Assembly (NCBI GenBank): GCA_015039315.1
Contig: WIDE01000054.1
Coordinates: forward strand, 154,505 to 218,504
Direction: 5' to 3'
Length of the DNA: 64,000 nt
DNA from: Clavulina sp. PMI_390
Taxonomy: Eukaryota; Basidiomycota; Agaricomycetes; Cantharellales; Hydnaceae
Shown here: positions 60,532 to 64,000 of the stretch, piece after piece
How positions within the stretch are numbered: the first letter of the stretch is position 1
How the letters are laid out: each line of letters starts with the position of its first letter
Translations under genes and position numbers: made by a program
Notes under the pieces: generated by a model
Seen by the model: only the letters and a program-made list of their open reading frames with translations
The model's database searches: none
What the model was told of the DNA's origin: nothing

Positions 60532-60690
60532 CTTGCCCCTGAGATGGCTTTCATGGACAAAGAGCCTTGGTTTTACACTTTCAGTGGGAGCTGACAGAGT
60601 TGCTAGGCTCAGTGGGAGCACTGTGCTTCAATCTGCAACCTCTGCATTGACTTCTCAGTCTCCTCAGCCTCTCCAAGGAGAGACTCTAGC
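60532..60690 (+). mobile_element. Short internal copia pol fragment between LTRs b and c
   Basis: The sequence encodes GADRVARLSGSTVLQSATSA and has the ...MAF...DKEP phrase that recurs in copy c at about 62400. It appears to be pol N-terminal material cut by insertion of element c. Confidence 0.45.
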
Positions 60691-60995
60691 TGTTGTTGGG
60701 AAGTGTCACGTGATTTTCGCGTAGTGTATTTATATTTGTTTGTTCCGGAGCGGACTTGCCTCAACTCTTCATCTAGTTGTGGCTAAGTCCCCTCCAGGTT
60801 AGTTAGCATCAATAAAACTCTTCATCTAGTTGTGGCTAAGTCCCCTCCAGGTTAGTTAGCATCAATAGAACTCTTCATCTAGTTGTGGCTAAGTCCCCTC
60901 CAGTGTGATCTCCACTGTCTGTTAGGTGCCTTTGCAGCTAGGAGCTGGTCTTGGTCTGTCAAGACTCCATCCCAACACCAGCTCACTGTGCTACA
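60691..60995 (+). repeat. 5' LTR of copia-like element c (305 bp) with triple tandem unit
   Basis: It begins TGTTGTTGGGAAGTGTCACG and ends CTGTGCTACA, with the primer site next to it. A 53-base unit beginning AACTCTTCATCTAGTTGTGG is present at 60763 and 60816, with a third partial copy at 60869. Two extra units account for its length against copy b. It holds TCACGTGA (60706-60713) and a TATTTATATTTG TATA-like stretch. Confidence 0.85.
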
Positions 60996-61007
60996 GGTTA
61001 TGGGCCC
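60996..61007 (+). other. Primer-binding site of element c (GGTTATGGGCCC)
   Basis: Identical to the sites after LTRs a and e, directly next to the LTR end CTACA. See the finding on half-tRNA priming. Confidence 0.7.
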
Positions 61008-61303
61008 ATCGCCCTAGCTGCTTGCCTAGATACATCACCTAGTGCTCTATTGTCTGCCAGAGTTCCAGACAATTTGGTGGAGAACTCAGCTTTTTTCAGG
61101 CACTTCTTCAAATCTGAGGTCAACAGGCCTCCATCACTCTCTCTTTTGCTTCAGCACACTCTCTGTTGCTTCAGCAATCTCTCTATCGCTCTAGGAGCCT
61201 CTCTGCTGCTCCACCACACTCTCTATCTCTCCAGCACTCCCTCTGGTGCTCCCTCCATCGTTTTTCGCCTCGTTTTTAGCCTCCACACTCCTCTCTGTCC
61301 ACC

Positions 61304-62436
61304 ATGTCCATCCCCAAGCTCACCTGGTCGAATTATGCCCTCTGGAGGCCTCTAATTGACATAGAGGTGGACAAGGGTGGAAAATCCTACTGGTTTGATG
61401 TTGCTGAGCCCACCTCTACCTCTGATGCCAAGGAGAGGCAATTCTGGCACACTGCTCGTCTAGATGCCTCTGCCACCATCAAGGAGCATCTCTCTCCTGA
61501 AATCCTGCCCCAATATCTTGATTCCAAGTACAGGCTTAACCCTAGGCTCCTTCTAGACGAATTGGCTTCGTCTTATGGCTGGGAGCTTTGCTGGGCGTCA
61601 TGTGGGGCTCATGGACATGCTCAACACTTGCCAGGGCTCAGAGGAGAAGCACAGTGACTTCTACAGTCGCTTGGGAGGCACTTTCCTTCGTTTTAAGGCC
61701 TCCAGGCCTTCCTCCACCAAGGACTTTGACAATGAGATCCTCATGTCCTTGATCCTATCCAACACAAATCGCCCAGAACTGATCTCTGCTGTCCTTGCAA
61801 GCAACCCCACATCTGTGGAGGATGTCAACAAGCAGTTCAGCCAGAATGAGGGCCTCAGAGACGCTTCTGCCTCTGTGGCTGCTGCTGCTATGTGATCCTC
61901 TGGCGCCTCTGGTGCTTCCCCATTGTCATCTGATGCCTGCTTGCTCTGTGATGGCAATCACTCAACCAAGGCCTGCTACAAGCTTGCCATAGGTTGAAAT
62001 GCTATCAAAAGCGCTGCTAAGGGCACAGGTCGCCCAGGCAGCTCAGGCAGTCCCCCAGCCTATCAAGAAGGCAGGAGCGGCAAGTCTTGCTTCCAATCCA
62101 CCCTCAAATTGCTCATCTGACTCCTGGAATGCTGATACAGGGCTACGGCAAGCATGAGCCCTCACAGGGCCTGCTTTAAGACCTATGGTCTGTCTAGCAC
62201 TCTTGTGGTGGCCAATGGCCAGGTAGTCAGAGCTGAGGGTGTAGGGACTGTGGAGTTTCACCCAGTCAATTTGGAAGGTCATAGCTTGCCCCCTGTTGAG
62301 TTTACAGGCGTTTTACATATACCCACTCTTAATCAAAACCTCTTGTCTGTTCTGACACTGAGAACCGCAATTTCAGCATTCTGATTGAGAAGGGGTCTAT
62401 GGCCTTCATCAGGGACAAAGAGCCTGTTGTAGAACT
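61304..62436 (+). pseudogene. Copia-like gag and protease region of element c, frameshifted
   Basis: Gag starts MSIPKLTWSNYALWRPLIDI, continues WHTARLDASATIKEHLSPEI and LLLDELASSYG. It then shifts frame near 61577, where two bases seem lost compared with element e, and goes on GRHVGLMDMLNTCQGSEEKH and FDNEILMSLILSNTNRPELI. A stop follows AAAAM (61892). The zinc knuckle CLLCDGNHSTKACYK sits at 61938. The protease region begins with DTG but is shifted, and is followed by SPHRACFKTYGLSSTLVVAN. The element is cut at about 62436 by LTR e. Confidence 0.8.
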
Positions 62437-62646
62437 TGTTCGCTTGTTCGGTATTTTGTAGATAGATGTTTGTGCCGGAGGGTCTTTTCCTTAACTCTTC
62501 TTCCGAGTTAAGGCTAAGTCCCCTCCAAGGTTAGCTAGCTTGACAATTAACTCTTCTTCCATCCAAGTGCTATCTAGTGGCCTTAGCAGCTGAGTCTCCC
62601 CTGAGTCCATTCAGACTCTATCCCAAAACCGGTCTACTCTGCTACA
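62437..62646 (+). repeat. 5' LTR of copia-like element e (about 210 bp)
   Basis: It begins near TGTTCGCTTGTTCGG and ends CTACTCTGCTACA before the primer site. It is clearly related to copies a-d (shared GGCTAAGTCCCCTCCA) but diverged, and still contains several CG dinucleotides. The exact left end is uncertain by a few bases. Confidence 0.7.
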
Positions 62647-62658
62647 GGTTATGGGCCC
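62647..62658 (+). other. Primer-binding site of element e (GGTTATGGGCCC)
   Basis: Third identical occurrence of the 12-base site, again directly after an LTR end. Confidence 0.7.
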
Positions 62659-62854
62659 ATCGCCCTAGCCGCTTGCCTACACATCAATCTAGTGCTCTAT
62701 CGCCTGTCCGAGTTCCAGGCGATTTGGAGCAGAACTCAGCTTTTTACAGCTCATTCTTTGTCTGTGGCACTACTGCCACCTCACACACTCTCTCGCTTCC
62801 AACCACTCATTTCTCTCTCGTCTTCCGCCCTATCTCCTCGATTCAACGCCCTCT

Positions 62855-64000
62855 ATGTCCTTTGACAAGCTCACTGCCTCAAACCATGCTCAGTGGCGTG
62901 AAAATATCGATTTGGAGCTCTCTGCTGATGGGAAGAACTACTACTTCACTGTCTCGCCTCCAGATGCCACTACACAGACGCCAAGGGAGCCAGGGAATGG
63001 GCTATTGCACGCCTAGCTGGAGTCTCTACCATCAAACGAGCTCTCAGCCCTGAGATTAGGTCTGCTTTTGCTGACTCTAAGTATGACCAGGACTGCAAGG
63101 CTCTCCTGGACGCAATCAAGGCCACCTATGGCGCTGGGGACTTCACTGGACGCCATATAGCCATCATGGGCCTGCTCCAGATCCACCAGGCGCCTGAGGA
63201 GCGTCACCACACCTTCAGTGGCGGGAGATGCCCTGCTTCGTCTCAAGGCCTCCTGGGGCTCCAGCTACACTCTGGACGATTTCCTGAAGGAGATCCACAT
63301 GTCCATTCTCCTCTCCAACACCAGATCCTCCCATCTCGTCCCAGCAGTGCTGGCTAGCAGCCCCAAGACTGTGGATGATGTCAACAGGCAGTTTGCTCAG
63401 AATGAGGGCCTCTCTGACGTCTCTGCTGGCGCTGCTGCGGCTGCTGCTGCTGCGGCCTCCCTGGCTCACCGGGAGGCCTCGGTGAGCTCTACTGGTGCCG
63501 CAAATGCCTCCGCTAATGCTACCGCTTCATCTCCGGGCTCTGGGAGCTCTCCAGCCGGCAATCAAGCCGCCAACCCGGTTTCCTTCCTCTGGTGATGGTT
63601 CCCATGCCACAGAGCGGTGCTACCGGCTCTCTGTGGGCCGGGAGGCTGTCAAGAACGCTCCCAGGCCCTCCAAGGGCAAGGGGAAGCCCAGGCGAGGCAA
63701 TGCTGCCCAGGAGCAAGACCTGGAGTCAGCCCAGGCTGTCCAGAAGGCAGGAGCGGCAAGTCTTGATCCCAGACCCTCACAAACTCGCTCAGCTGACACC
63801 TGGAACGCTGATACAGGCGCTAGTGCCCATATGAGCCCTCACAGAAGCTGCTTTCGGTCCTATGGGCCTTCTAGCACGCTTGTTGAGGTTGCCAATGGCC
63901 AGGTAGTCAAGGCTGCAGGAGTTGGGTCTGTGGAGTTCCATCCAGTCGATTTGGATGGCAAGAAACTAGCTCCTGTACTTATTACTGGCGTCTTACACAT
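62855..64000 (+). pseudogene. Copia-like gag-pol of element e, frameshifted and cut by the window edge
   Basis: Gag starts MSFDKLTASNHAQWRENIDL. The frame is lost near 62970, resumes with DAKGAREWAIARLAGVSTIK and ALLDAIKATYGAGDFTGRHI, shifts again near 63215, and continues DFLKEIHMSILLSNTRSSHL and NRQFAQNEGLSDVSAG with an alanine run. The knuckle region reads SGDGSHATERCYR, but the first two cysteines are lost in this frame. The protease motif WNADTGASAHMSPH is intact near 63800, followed by SSTLVEVANGQVVKAAGVGS. The polymerase part lies outside the window. Three shifts make it non-autonomous. Confidence 0.8.

Noticed and set aside
60763..60903. Regularly spaced repeats as a CRISPR-like array
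   Set aside because: The units are direct tandem copies with no unique spacers and lie within an LTR.

Overview
This window is nuclear DNA of a filamentous basidiomycete, most likely an Agaricomycete. The evidence is dense genes on both strands, many short (about 45-75 nt) GT-AG introns, fungal-type orthologues (Dnf-type flippase, Itc1, Num1/Mcp5 PH protein, three-MLLE Rrm4-type RNA-binding protein, Zn2Cys6 regulator) and copia-type LTR elements. A Ceratobasidiaceae/Rhizoctonia-like source fits my impression of the proteins but is inference only. I see no rRNA genes, convincing tRNA genes, CRISPR arrays or bacterial features.

Layout. Positions 1-4204 (minus) hold a P4-ATPase that runs off the left edge, followed by a 1.9 kb gene-poor stretch with a possible gene relic. 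From 6078 to 13185 are ribosomal protein eL8, a GRAM-domain membrane protein, INO80 subunit Ies6 (easily missed because its exons are short) and a CorA-type magnesium transporter that meets Ies6 tail to tail. From 13414 to 31369 a plus-strand block carries CPSF30/Yth1, kinesin-5, an Itc1/Acf1-like chromatin subunit, a Sec24C/D (Sfb3)-type COPII coat subunit and a Num1/Mcp5-type cortical PH protein. From 31795 to 45231 lie an Rrm4-type mRNA transport protein (minus), a Zn2Cys6 regulator, L-fuconate dehydratase, Gfa1 and Yvh1. From 45692 to 56878 is a compact housekeeping run: Bud13, a sulfurtransferase, eIF4E, Mtm1-type carrier, SPF30, Sgt1, DNAJC17, a small unknown gene and Noc4.

From about 56880 to the right edge the sequence changes character. 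It is a graveyard of copia-like LTR retrotransposons. The older part (57.1-60.7 kb) is almost free of CG dinucleotides, while the element at the right edge keeps many. LTRs are followed directly by a GGTTATGGGCCC primer site resembling the half-tRNA(iMet) priming site of Drosophila copia. The elements are nested, partly inverted and broken by frameshifts.

Functionally the genic part is housekeeping. RNA metabolism is well represented (CPSF30, Bud13, SPF30, DNAJC17, eIF4E, Rrm4, Noc4, Yvh1, eL8), as are hyphal growth and trafficking (flippase, Sfb3, Num1-like, Rrm4, Gfa1 for chitin precursor). Many neighbours share very short divergent or convergent intergenic gaps. The points most worth following are the CpG desert with its datable LTR series, the half-tRNA primer site, the three-MLLE Rrm4 protein, the SMN variant of the CorA signature, a CCG-N4-CGG palindrome between the Zn2Cys6 gene and L-fuconate dehydratase, and the large insertion splitting the zinc domain of Yvh1.
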